Origin: Tipula vernalis
Taxonomy: Eukaryota > Arthropoda > Insecta > Diptera > Tipulidae
DNA: 64,000 nt
Direction: 5' to 3'
Assembly: GCA_958295665.1 (NCBI GenBank)
Contig: OY282559.1
Span: 266,948,057 to 267,012,056 of the forward strand
A program made the position numbers and the translations under genes. Below, piece after piece: positions 22,201-31,941 of the stretch. Within the stretch, counting starts at the first letter, position 1. The number at the start of each line of letters is the position of its first letter. Below the pieces are notes generated by a model, which was given only the letters and a program-made list of their open reading frames with translations, had not been told where the DNA came from and ran no database searches.

Positions 22201-22600
22201 GGACATCTCGGAATTTCATACACGCAGACCAGTTTTGTTAGAAATTGTGTCCTTTCCCAAACAGTTAGAGAAACTAGCTTTATGCGAGCTAATGTCCTTC
22301 TTAATTCCTACTGTTTGTGACCCAGACCTATCGGTCAACACTCCTCCAGCAGTTGTTGTAATAGGGGGACCAGCAATTTTTTTGCTCTTATTAATGTCTT
22401 GGCTTTCAGGTCGGGGCTTTGAAGCCGACGTGGCTCCAGCCATAGTTTCCGGGTTTTTAAAGACCCGGCCTCTATGTTTTTGTGTATATCTTTCGTATGA
22501 ATCCCACGAGTAGTGGAGAAAAAATGTCCATCTCTGCACAGATCCGCGATGCACAGATAAGGCTACATAATCCGGAGGGCGCCAAGAATCCAGATACACC
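19290..22600 (-). pseudogene. LOA/R1-like non-LTR retrotransposon, decayed
   Basis: On the minus strand 22599-22216 is a possible ORF1 piece (KPRPESQDINKSKKIAGPP). ORF2 starts near 22085 with LLQINLHHCKAAPAPV, the usual opening of R1/LOA endonucleases. Most of the endonuclease is lost, and its end (DHSFSDHCFLQFELV) resumes at about 21210, after a palindromic insertion. Next come RKTDWDTFRTIL, then the RT fingers (YKSAGPDGIISADV, near 20570). The RT C-terminus has RSIILYGIVVCWPAL (20230-20180), and RNase H has IHIFTDSQAAIKTL and CVPGHFSIAGNE (19690-19490). A final LTGHCLIG...-type stretch sits at about 19450. Frameshifts and deletions, including the YADD region, make it non-functional. The RNase H domain supports LOA/R1/I-type over Jockey. 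Confidence 0.75.
21256..21996. mobile_element. Palindromic (long inverted repeat) element in the endonuclease
   Basis: About 740 bp fold back almost completely. 21281-21360 pairs with 21895-21990 (shared TTATTCAAAT, TAATTTCTAACATTCATTT, TTCTTTTCAACAAATC). 21420-21510 pairs with 21765-21835 (GAACAACGTCCTTG, CTATTTGGTATAATAGAG). 21568-21611 pairs with 21682-21725 (ACTTAGTGCCATTTT and ATACATTGCGG-type blocks). It separates two parts of one endonuclease, so it is an insertion. Ends are approximate and no target duplication was resolved. No coding potential beyond a 60-codon shadow frame. Confidence 0.7.
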
Positions 22601-22724
22601 GTTAGAGACTGAGCTAGTTTTTAGACTGGGCCCCCAGCCAGGTTGATTCTCGGCCCGATACGATTGACACCTTAACCCAGTTCAGTTGTTTAGCGCCGGG
22701 TTGATTCTCTTAGGCTGCTTTACA

Positions 22725-23400
22725 CTTAAATCACTCCAAAAAAGCGTAACTATTATGCTTCATCGATTTCAACATGTGAGTACTGTTTTCGACGCTCTAA
22801 AAGTGGTGATTTTGTTACGACCGATAAGGAACTTCCAGGCCAGCCGGAAGTGTTTAAAGATGAGAAAGTGCAAGCTTTACTCGACAAAGACCCGAGTTAA
22901 ACGGAAAATCATTACAAGTTGATCGATCAACGATTTTCAAACCTTTAGATCCCATTGGAATGATTCACAAGCAAAAAAATTGTTTTGCATCCTATCGTGA
23001 CGTGGTATTTGATAGGATCAGCTGGGTATAGTGTATTAAATTAAGAGCTACTCCAACCCAATAAAACCATTACTGCAGAACGCTACGGAGATGATAAAGA
23101 AAGAAAGACATTACAAAGTGATTTTCCAGCACGACAACGCTCGGCCGCATATTGCGAAATCGGTCAAGGAAACGTTTGAACGCTTAACTGGGATGTGCTA
23201 TTTCACCCGCCGTATATTTTCCAGATATTTCTCCTTTCGATTACTATACCTATTTCGATCGATGACTCAAGCCTTGTCTGCGCAGAGCTTCCAATCTTAC
23301 GATACCAAAAAATGAGTCGATTCGAACTTCTAAAGATACGTCGATCTTTCGTCGTTGAATCCACCAGCAATTTTGAATGGTCAGTTTGATACCATTTTTT
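22725..23400 (+). pseudogene. mariner transposase relic, internally deleted
   Basis: The plus strand reads YCFRRSKSGDFVTTDKELPG, PEVFKDEKVQALLDKDPS, then PIVTWYLIGSAGYSVLN..ELLQPNKTITAERY, the second catalytic block VIFQHDNARPHIAKSVKETF (near 23120-23180), VLFHPPY, and YYLFRSMTQAL (23245-23275). This is the order of a mariner D,D34D transposase. The section with the TGDE first aspartate is deleted (between 22920 and 22990), and several frameshifts break the rest. It differs from the mariner relic at 13085-13735 in sequence and orientation, so two lineages are present. Confidence 0.78.
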
Positions 23401-23714
23401 TCACTATAAAGCAGTAATACATTTTTTTGAATACCAATTAAATCCGCAACACTTAACTTAAAAGTTATCTTAATAAAACTAAATTAAATCCGCGCGAAAG
23501 TAATTCATTTGAAATTGAAAATGAATTAATTTCACCATACATTTTTCGGCAGAATTCAGTCCGTTCTAAAAAACACTTTTACTAAGGACTGCTATTTGAA
23601 ACAGTGAAAAGTTATAAAACTAAAAAAGCTGTCAAAAAATTATCATTATTACGGGTCTAAACTCTAGAAGGGTCTGGTATTACTCCTAATTATATTTACC
23701 TTTATTTTTATGTT

Positions 23715-24480
23715 TAAATCGGACACTCCAATCGGACATTACGTGCACAACTATAACATTTCATTCCGTTTTCCCTACATTCAATAGCACGATGGTTACC
23801 CGAATATTTGGAACATTTGCAACACTAGCCTGCTGACAATTGTTAACACCTCAGAACAAACAGGTCCTTCTTCACATATACTGAGTTCCATCAAATATTA
23901 ATGAACCTATTTACCATTTTCTTAAATGTTATTTCAGAAACATCTAACTACACCTTCCGGTCACAATCTTCCAGCTTGCTATTCGCCTCATTCACTAACC
24001 ACTGATCCTCCTTGAAACTGTTAGTTTACACGGGAAAAGTTTAGGGAATAATTCCCTTTTTGATTGCCGCTTTAGTAAATTTTGAGGAATGTTTGCATTT
24101 TTGGTTTAATGATATATTCTTGCTTACACTTTCTACCATCCAACGACGTGTTTATTCCCACAGTGCACACTTCCGAATACAAAGATTGACATGCACCCAC
24201 CGAAACATCAGATATTTATTTTCTTCAATATCCAACCATTAACATTTTACCGAAAATAAAATACTGCCAAGGTCCACAAGCTTTTTGTATTTCCAATCAT
24301 TTAGATTAACGCCCACAGCATGAAACGACTTTACAACTCCATCATACTCTCTTATAACAATAACAACGGGTGTGAAGTTTGTCCTAAAACTAAACCTTTG
24401 TCCTAAAAATTGATTTTCCTGTGAATGTATTAGTAAGAATAATAAATCTCTCGTTATTATGAATTTGTACGTAAACAATT
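23715..24480 (-). pseudogene. Possible gag relic with zinc-knuckle-like motifs
   Basis: Near 23830-23715 the minus strand reads CCKCSKYSGNHRAIEC and then CYSCARNVRLEC, two degenerate CCHC-type knuckles like those at the end of a retroelement gag. Upstream, 24478-24242 is a 79-codon frame containing FTPVVIVIREYDGVVKSF, followed by short frames with KEDQWLVNEANSKLEDCDRKV. The pieces share direction, but stops separate them. I cannot assign the element family. Confidence is low, because one altered knuckle pair is the only real signal. Confidence 0.35.
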
Positions 24481-24837
24481 ATTTTACTTATCTAATTTAA
24501 ATTTAAAAAAAAACTTTTAAATAAACTTAAGTCTTAATTTAAATTGTACAAAAAAAACAATTTAAAAAATCAAAGTTCATTAGAAAAGTGATATATAAAA
24601 ATTACTCAATCTGGTCCAAAAGATCGTAACTAAAGTGGACACAAGTTTTACAGACAGTCGGAGAACCCCTCTATCCTAAAACAATGATAAAGACGTCATT
24701 CAGGATAGTGAACGATGTTCCTACCTAAAAAATAAAAAAAAAAATAAAACATTCAAAAATGTAGAAGTTTAATGACTTTGGCAGACTTTTTGCTTCCCTG
24801 TATGTAAATTCATATAAAGAAATTAAGTAGTATGTAC
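24481..24837. other. No gene recognised
   Basis: AT-rich sequence with A-runs at 24508-24516, 24550-24558 and 24727-24745. Nothing coding is supported. Confidence 0.5.
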
Positions 24838-25100
24838 TACCTTGATCAACAAGCTCTCGGAATAACCACCGTGTGGTGCTCCCATCGTTCCGATTTGAGT
24901 TCTGTTTTTTGTTTGTTAAGTTGGTACATCTGTTGTTGATATTCCCTCTAAATCTTAGCGTCATAGCTTGACATTTGCAAAAGTTACGTAGTCAAGAGTA
25001 CATCAACAGATGTACCAACTTAATAAAAAAACAGAACTCAAATCGGAATGATGGGAGCGCCACACGGTGGTTATTCCGAGAACTTGTTGATCAAGGTAGT
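24838..25100. repeat. Inverted-repeat (hairpin) element at the gypsy 3' break
   Basis: Arms of about 105 bp face each other. CTACCTTGATCAACAAGCTC at 24838 is mirrored by ...AACTTGTTGATCAAGGTAG ending at about 25101, with the inner ends at TGTACCAACTTAA/TTAAGTTGGTACA. The loop is about 45 bp. It lies right at the point where the gypsy-group integrase reading stops, so it probably interrupted or replaced the 3' part of that element. It is small enough to be a MITE. Confidence 0.75.
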
Positions 25101-25421
25101 ATATTAGCAGTTACGAATTCTTCTTTTGTGAACTTTTCGCTTATTAGTTACAACGTTTATTTGATTGTCTTTTACTACAGTATGATGTATATATTTTGGT
25201 ACGAGTTTATCTCTAGTAGTTGTTTTTTCAAAAATTTTGTCATTAGGTTTAAATTCCCTTGGTTCTTCTCGATTAACGTTTAACTTTTTTATTACTTTTG
25301 TTTTATTTTGCAAATTTAATTCTGCTATATTTTTTGCAATTTGTTGATATTTTGATCCAATATCTTCTAAATATTCTTGAGATTGTTCAGCTGTATTTGT
25401 TGGAATATTTTTGATTGATAC

Positions 25422-26609
25422 CAGAGCCTTCTAGAGTATAGAGCCATAATCAGCATGACGTATTTTTTAGAAGCTTTTTTAGTGGTATAACTTTTCACTG
25501 ATTTCCATAGGAATCCAAAGTAAAAATGGTGTTTTTTTAGCTTCAAGTTTTTCAATGAAAAATACAAAAATATTATAAAATGTTTAAATAAAAGTTTTCT
25601 ACATATCTTTAAGAACAATATACAAGAAGGCCATATTAGTACTAAGTAAATATTAATTGCAGAAATATTAAAATTAAATTATTTCTAAAATATATTTTTT
25701 CGGACTTTCATTTTGAAAAATCCATCAAAGTTGGCTCTGACAAATTAAAATAATACTTGCTAAATTTATTTTTAGTTTTACTAGTGTACGTAAGATGTCT
25801 AAAATGGTAAAAGAAAAATACGAAAAAAAATTATTTAATCGCAAAATTATCACACTTTCCTATATTTTGTGATTTTGTTTTGCTTTTCCGACAATTTTTG
25901 AACTTGAAATTTCCCCATGTGGTGATTTTTGGTACGATTTTTCCAAACTTTTACGGCCATCACTGCCATCTATGTAATGTATATTGACTTAATGACCAAA
26001 CGAATCGTAGTAAGCTTTTATTTCAATTTGACCAGAATGCTGTTGTTATGAATTTTTTTTTAATATTTTTGTTTAAATAAATCAATTATTACAAGAAAAT
26101 GAAAACGATTTACTTAAACGATATTCATATAGCTATTGTAGCGTTTTTTTATTCGCTCCGGATAGCTGCTATCGAGAGCCGCCATATAAAACTTGGCTCC
26201 CGATAGCGCTCCGTATAAATAGGTAGAGCCAAATATTTTTTATATGAAGTTTTTGGTAAACAATTGAATTAAAAATGATAGTTTGATGTTAAATAAGTTT
26301 AGTTTACCAATAAATAGCGCGTCAAAATTAAATTTAACCGTAGAAAAATGACGGCTCTCGATAGCAGCTATCCGGAGCGAATAAAAAAACACGACTTATG
26401 TTGAAATTCAAACATTTATGAATGTATTTCAGAAATCATAATTAAGAATTTGTAACGTTTTCATTTAATAATTTGTCTTAGAAAAAAAAGTGATTTCCCA
26501 TATGTTTTGTGTGTTTTACTATGAAAAGTTTCGATTTTTCCTCGTTTCTAATTCCCTTATAAAAGCTCAGATTTTTTGATTATGGCTCTATAAAATACAG
26601 GGTGCTCTG
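25422..26609. mobile_element. CAGAGC MITE, copy 3, inside gypsy integrase
   Basis: It begins CAGAGCCTTCTAGAGTATAG and ends ATACAGGGTGCTCTG, as in copy 2. Flanks are TTGATAC (25415-25421) and TTAATAC (26610-26616), a 7-bp duplication with one mismatch. Host integrase sequence is continuous on both sides, proving insertion. At 1188 bp it is longer than other copies because a 266-bp element is nested in it. Confidence 0.85.
26131..26396. mobile_element. Small MITE nested in MITE copy 3
   Basis: Terminal inverted repeats of about 40 bp share TTTTTTTATTCGCTCCGGAT and AGCTGCTATCGAGAGCCG. The left copy starts near 26139 and the right ends near 26393. The interior (about 170 bp) repeats parts of the arm (GGCTCCCGATAGCGCTCCG). 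The insertion point is defined by comparison with MITE copies 1 and 2, where ATTCATAT runs straight into ATGTTGAAA. It has no coding capacity. Confidence 0.82.
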
Positions 26610-26953
26610 TTAATACTCGTATGTGTCCTTTGTGGAGTTCAAAAGGTGTTAGTTTTGTTGAAGCGTGAATGGTAGTACTATTGTAGGTTAATACTGCTTC
26701 ATCCATAACGTCTCGAATTGAAATATTTTTATTCTTAAAATAAATGATTCGAGTTAACTCGGTTAATGTTGAATGGACGCGTTCAATGGGATTATTGCCT
26801 GTCGAAGCTTTTGCTGTGGTAATATGTAAATTTATATTGTACATATCCGTGAATTTTTGAATAAGTCTGAATTAAATTCAGTTGCTGAATCTAAAATTAA
26901 GTTCTTAGGGATTCCTTCTCTCGAAAAGAATATTTTAAACATTTTAATCATGG

Positions 26954-27025
26954 TTTGAGATCTTCTGTTTGGAAGCTCGAAAATGGAGATTTGAGATCTT
27001 CTGTTTGGAAGCTCGAAAATGGAGA
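26954..27025 (-). repeat. 36-bp tandem duplication in integrase core
   Basis: Two identical 36-bp units (26954-26989 and 26990-27025) duplicate the 12 residues around SIFELPNRRSQ in frame. The duplication lies between the first and second catalytic aspartates, so it would alter the spacing of the integrase core fold. Confidence 0.9.
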
Positions 27026-27463
27026 TAAATTTGGAAAATTTATCCATGATTGTTAAAAATGTTTTTGATCTTAAAACAAAGGTATCCGCATGGATTATTT
27101 CCATTGGTCCTTGAGGTGTTTGTGAAATTTCAAATTTCAATTTAATTTTTATTTGTTAATACTACATATTTCACATTGACCTATGTATTTGGAAATCAAT
27201 TCTTTCATTTTTGGGAAAAAATACGTTTTCTTAATTTTTTCGTAATTTTCCATTATTCCTCTGTGATAAGGAAGGTGTGTCTTTTCAATTATTTCTAATT
27301 GTTTTTCATTTTCTAAAATGTCTTCCTTTATTAATTTTCTTTTAGGAAAATTTTCAAATTCCTTTTGGAATAATTCGAATATTTTAGCATTCACGTGGAG
27401 TGCTAAGATCTTTTTGTTATTTGTATATTTTTTTAAGATATTTGATATCATTCGTATCGACAT

Positions 27464-27833
27464 TTTTCTTTTTAATTTTATACTGTTTATACTTATTAAA
27501 TTTTATTATTAATTTTTCGTCTATCTCTTCGTAATCATTGTCGACTATGATTGTGATTTGATTTCGAAAGGTGTTTAACGGTGTTAATGTCTCATGAATG
27601 GTTTTAATTTTTGAAACATTACTTTGAATATTTTCTTGTACATCCGGTTCAATTAGATTGATTTCCTGGATTAAATTTGTTGAATCTAGAGATTCTAAAT
27701 TATTATGATCATAATGAATTCGTTTTTGAATTTTTGAATTCTTTGATGTTTGTGTGCATGCTTTGTTCAAATTCGTTGCGGGTTCTGAATTTGTTAATGA
27801 AGTCTGTGACTCATTTGTAGTAATATTCTTACT
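27464..27833 (-). pseudogene. Gypsy pol linker between RNase H and integrase
   Basis: A 117-codon minus-strand frame (27770-27417) with LIQEINLIEPDVQ, TFRNQITIIVDNDYEE and KYKQYKIKKKN has the character of the RNase H-integrase linker of gypsy-group pol. It overlaps the start of the integrase frame in another phase, showing a frameshift near 27440. Confidence 0.6.
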
Positions 27834-29490
27834 TTAATTATTTAGTTTAAGTGAATCTATTGTGTTTGGGTATTGTAAACTTTTATTTTCTAGATGTTCA
27901 TTTAGTTCCATGCGTGAAAGTGCATCGGCGTTTGTATTCGCTGTGCCTTTCTTGTAGCATATTTGATAGTCGTACTCTTCTAACTTGAGTCTCCATCTTA
28001 CGATTTTACTTGAAGGATCCTTTAATGTTGAATAGCCACACCAAGGGCTTGTGTATGGTCGGAAGTATTTTACGGCCCAAATTATTGCCAATAATTTTTT
28101 TTCAATTGTAGAATAATTGGTTTCGGTTTTTGATAACGTTCGGGAGGCATAACAGATTGGAAGATCTTTGCCTATTTCTCCCTGCGATAAGATAGCGCCC
28201 AGAGCATAATTAGATGCGTCTGTTGTTAAAATAAAACTTTGTTTGAAATCGGGGTATTTGAGTATTGGGTCTGTTGTCAACAGTTTCTTACAATGCTCAA
28301 AACAATTTTTATAATTTTCATCAATTATAATTTTTTTATTTTTAGCTAAACAGTTGGTGAGAGGTTTGTAATTTTCGCGAAGTCCTTAATGAACTTCTGA
28401 TAATATCCAACAAGTCCTAAAAACGATTTAATTGGATTTTTAGATTTGCGTTTCTTAACTTGATGAATACTTTTCTTAAATTCGTAATATGTTCTTGTAA
28501 ATTTGTAGAAAACACAATGATATCGTTCATATAGCAAACGACATGGTTACCCTGTAACTCACCTAGGATATTATCCATCACGCGTTGAAACGTGCTAGGT
28601 GCGTTTTTTAAACCAAACGGCATACGTACAAATTCGTAATGCCCGGATTCGATACTGAATCCTGTTTTTGGAATATCACTTGTTTTGATTTGGATTTGGT
28701 GGAAACCCGCGGCTAAATCTATTCTTGTAAAGTAATTAGATTTACCGAGTTTATCGAGTATGTTTGTGATGTTGGGTAATGGGTACTTGTCATCCACAGT
28801 CTGCATATTAAGTTGCCTGTAGTCTATTACGAGTCGCCATTGTTTGTTCCCCTTGGAATCTGGCTTCTTCGGTACTAACCAAATTGGACTGGACCATGGT
28901 GAAAAGGATGGCCTTATGATTCCGTTCGATAGTAATTTTTCGTTTTCTTTTTTTATTTCATCCTTTTGGTTTTCCGGATGGCGGTACTGTTTTGTAAATA
29001 CCGGCTTCTCATTTACTAAGTTTATTTGGTGTTTAATCGCATTTGAGAACGTTAATTTACCTATGTGAAAAATTTCGTTGAATTCTTTACATAGTTTTAC
29101 AATGTTCGTTTTTTCCTCATTATTTAAATTTTCTAGATTTAATTTAGATTCAATATTTTTACTTTCGTGGTTTTCGCACTGGGAGTTGAGAAAATGTATC
29201 TCATTATATTTTGTATTTAATTCCTCGAATTGTATGGGATTTATTAAAAAGACTTCTTTTCGTTGATTAGACGTATTCATTATTTCCATGTAAGCTTGGT
29301 TGTTTTTATGAGTTTTATAGACACCTTCTTGAATATATACATTTTCTTGTAATTTTACAGGTGTATTGATGTAGAATTGTCCTTGGACTAATGTTACCGG
29401 TATATGTATAATTATTTTTTGTAATGCTTCGAGAAAGATTAAATAATTTGATTGAAAAGTTGTTATACTTTGCAATTTTTGTCCGTTCAA
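27834..29490 (-). pseudogene. Gypsy reverse transcriptase and RNase H
   Basis: A 357-codon frame (29490-28417) holds most of the RT: ENEKLLSNGIIRPSFSPWSS, WRLVIDYRQLN, FTRIDLAAGFHQI (first catalytic Asp), EFVRMPFGLKNAPSTFQR, then CYMNDIIVFS where YMDD or YIDD is expected. The first Asp of the pair is Asn (codon AAC, near 28530). After a frameshift, LGLVGYYQKFI is seen near 28400. RNase H follows (28280-27834) with LTTDASNYALGAILSQ, ETNYSTIEKKLLAI and ANTNADALSR. It would copy element RNA into DNA, but the lost Asp and frame breaks make it inactive. Confidence 0.88.
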
Positions 29491-29519
29491 TAAGACGTTG
29501 GCTTGTAAATCCGTTAAGG

Positions 29520-29890
29520 TTTCTTAGCCTATGAGACCGTCGTAAAATTTGTGGAATTTTAATAGATGGAAGTTCTTGATATTTAATTTTTGAATTAGTT
29601 GTAATATTCGTGGATTTATTTAGACTTGTGATCGTTAGATCAGTTGGAAAAATTTCCGATTTTTCAATACATTCGGGGTTTATATATGATAAATTGGATC
29701 CCGTGTCTATTAAAAATTTTAAGGTTTTATTATTAAAAATTAAGATTATAAATGGTAAGTTTGAGATATGTGATATGTTAAATATCTGGTTTAATTTTCC
29801 GAGGCTTGTAATTGAAAATTTTCGTCATCAATTGACGTTTCAATATTATAATATTGAGGTTCCTTTTTAATTTCGGTTTTTATTTTGCTT
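29520..29890 (-). pseudogene. Gypsy aspartic protease region
   Basis: The minus strand near 29725-29650 reads KTLKFLIDTGSNLSYINPE, the aspartic protease active-site motif (DTG codons 29707-29699). KIKYQELPS-type sequence links it to the RT frame. A frameshift near 29520 separates it from the RT. Confidence 0.75.
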
Positions 29891-29899
29891 GACCCTTGA

Positions 29900-30900
29900 C
29901 CGTTATAATTTTCTAGGTCTGTAATACTTTCATTAATTTTGGATTTATTGTAATAACTACTTTTATAATTTTTTGTTTAGTTTGATAATTATAATTTTTA
30001 TTTAATTGATAATCGTTTGATTTCTTTTCAAGTTCGGTTTTAATTTGAGTATTTTTGTAATTTTGATGATTATTTTGAGAATTATATTTGGCAATTGGCA
30101 ATTGTTTCAATTCGTTTGAATTTTGTGAATTATTGGAATTGTATTTTCCTAAATTTGGAGGAAATTTTAATTTTTGAATATTTTGCTTTAGTAACATAAT
30201 CTCTAGCTTCTGCTAAAGTTTTGGGTTAGGCTGCTCTAAGGCGTCCACCAAGGGGTTCTCTTAGGGCTACTTGAAAAATTGTGAGTCGAACTTGCTGGTA
30301 ATGCTTTACTTGGAACTCAATTATATCTTTATTTACGTTGTGAAGTTTCACTTGTGTCGTTAATAAAGTTAATAAATTTTGAATTCGGTTAAAAAGATAT
30401 TCTGGTGACAAATTATTTTTCACTAGACTATACAATTCGAATTGAAGATTTGACTCATCTCGTGAGTCGGCATATTTCTCTATTAGATGGGTTCTAATTT
30501 GTTCCCAACATGAATTATCTATATTATGGGTAGTTAATGATTGACTAGCTGAGCCAATAATTTTGTTTCTGATATTTTGAATTATAATTTTTTAAGATTC
30601 TGGTTTTTGTATTTTGATACATAATTTTAATGTTTCGTCGACGGATTCGAGAAATCTTGTTAGATCATTTTTATTACCGTGAAATGGCGAAATTTTTTTG
30701 TAATTTTATCTACATTGAATAATTCAATTATTTCTTTTAATTCTTGATTTATTTTTGCTTTGTTGTTAATTTCTAGTACTAAACGAGCTAATTCTAATTC
30801 TTTTTGAATTCGTTTGTCTTTTTCGCTACTTCTAAAAGTTTCTATTATTTTAGTAATTTTTTTTGATTCTTCCTCGAACTTGCGTTTTTGTTCGTCTACC
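29900..30900 (-). pseudogene. Gypsy gag region
   Basis: In 30435-30226 the minus strand reads YLFNRIQNLLTLLTTQ and FQVALREPLGGRLRAA, the 'ALxEPLGxxLRAxxP' element of gypsy-group gag. It runs on into PKTLAEARDYV-like residues across a frameshift near 30220. The 30197-29913 frame is asparagine/glutamine/lysine rich (NYKNTQIKTELEKKSNDYQ), as is usual for the gag C-terminus in AT-rich fly elements. Pieces up to about 30900 are coiled-coil-like and charged (EEEKKITK-type). Several frame breaks are present. Confidence 0.65.
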
Positions 30901-31586
30901 TGTCTTTTCCCTAGGTCAATATTTGGATTTTTTTAATTTTCTCCCATTTACTTGTGAATTTTCCCGTTCACATTTATCTTTTTATCACATAACCGTAGAG
31001 TTTGATACAGTTACACGATTCAAATTTTTTAATTATTTATTATTAATTAAAAAAATTTGCTTTGCAAACCTATCCGTAGAGTTTGATACGAAAATTTGCT
31101 GATTTGTTGCATAGAGTTTGATACGCTAAAAGCTTTTTACAAGATTCTTTTAATTCTTGGGTTCAAAAGTTTTCAATTTACCAAATGTTAGTCAAGGGAC
31201 AGTGAATATAAACTTAAGGAATATATGAAACTGTTTTACCTTAGTGCCAATATTGTTGTGATGAGTGATAACTTCATGTTGATCAGACAAGGTTTTACAC
31301 TTAAATTATTTTTCACTTGTTTGCTAGGCAAATGTTAATAATGTGTTTTAACAATATTTTACAAAATTTTTTTTCACTGTTGTATTATGTGGTAATAAGC
31401 CAAATATGATTTTTGATTACACTGAGATTATGTGTAGTTGTTGTACTGAATTTATTTCACTTTAAAGTTTTATTTTATGTGTAATTTCATTGATTTTAGT
31501 CAATTTCAATGATTTTAATTTTTTTATTAGTAATTTCACTGATTTTAGTAAATTTCACTTGTTAAATTTTTCACAAAGCTGAGCCA
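30901..31586 (-). other. Gypsy 5' leader with primer-binding-site-like sequence
   Basis: Between the LTR edge and gag lies a non-coding AT-rich leader with repeated 'TTTCACTGATTTTAGT'-like phrases at about 31485-31560. Immediately inside the LTR edge the minus strand reads TGGCTCAGCTTTGTG (31586 down), which has the TGG start and position of a tRNA primer-binding site. The tRNA is not assigned. GTAGAGTTTGATACG occurs three times at about 30990-31125, a short dispersed repeat. Confidence 0.5.
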
Positions 31587-31941
31587 GTTATATCGGTTGT
31601 GGCATGAACGGTAAAAGATATAACACATTTATTTATTTAGGTTCAAATTTAACTAAAGAATTTGATGTTTTATATTTCAGAAAATAGTACAACTTATTTA
31701 TATGACCTAACAAACTATACTTTGAACACCTTACTTAATTTGAGTAGAGTTTTTATACTCTGCGATAAGAAAGAACCATAATATTGCAATTATGCATATT
31801 TTATACAATAAAGAAACTTAATAGAAGTAGAATATTTATTCGATTGAATGAGATGATGAGTGTGCAATGTTTTCATTGTTGATAATATTTGCTGATGCAG
31901 ATTTCCATAGGTTTTGTTGTTGTTTATGTATAGTACATAAC
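31587..31941 (-). repeat. Gypsy 5' LTR, proximal part plus duplicated segment
   Basis: This is the part of the 5' LTR next to the leader (31587-31654) plus the first copy of the 287-bp duplicated segment (31655-31941). On the minus strand it holds a TATA-like GAGTATAAAAACTC (31760-31747) and AATAAA-type sequences, consistent with an LTR promoter and poly(A) region. The LTR end reads ATATAAC. Confidence 0.65.
31655..31941. repeat. 287-bp direct repeat, left copy
   Basis: This sequence from AAAGAATTTGATG to GTACATAAC appears base-for-base identical to 34451-34737. The two copies flank the LOA-like element exactly: the left copy abuts its truncated 5' end, and the right copy follows its poly(A). 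This makes it a target-site duplication of unusual length. Confidence 0.9.

Larger units (their letters stand above)
25104..27463 (-). pseudogene. Gypsy integrase, split by MITE copy 3
   Basis: The zinc-binding HHCC part (27463-27149) has HLPYHRGIMENYEKIKKTYF and CEICSINK. The catalytic core (27140-26832) has IIHADTF with the first Asp and LILDSATEFNSDLF with the second. The third catalytic residue lies in GNNPIERVHSTLTEL (26800-26750), followed by TPFELHKGHIRVL ending at the MITE edge (26610). Beyond the MITE, 25313-25104 continues with FKPNDKIFEKTTTRDKLVPK, the integrase C-terminal region of gypsy-group elements. A 36-bp tandem duplication (26954-27025) repeats 12 residues in the core. Two frameshifts separate the blocks. 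The enzyme would insert the element DNA into the genome. Confidence 0.82.

Noticed and set aside
22127..22513. 128-codon plus-strand frame
   Set aside because: Overlaps, in antisense, the putative ORF1 of the LOA/R1-like element that leads into a recognisable ORF2 start.
23540..24480. Copia-like polyprotein
   Set aside because: Considered because of the knuckle-like motifs, but no protease, integrase or RT motif is nearby; kept only as a possible gag relic.
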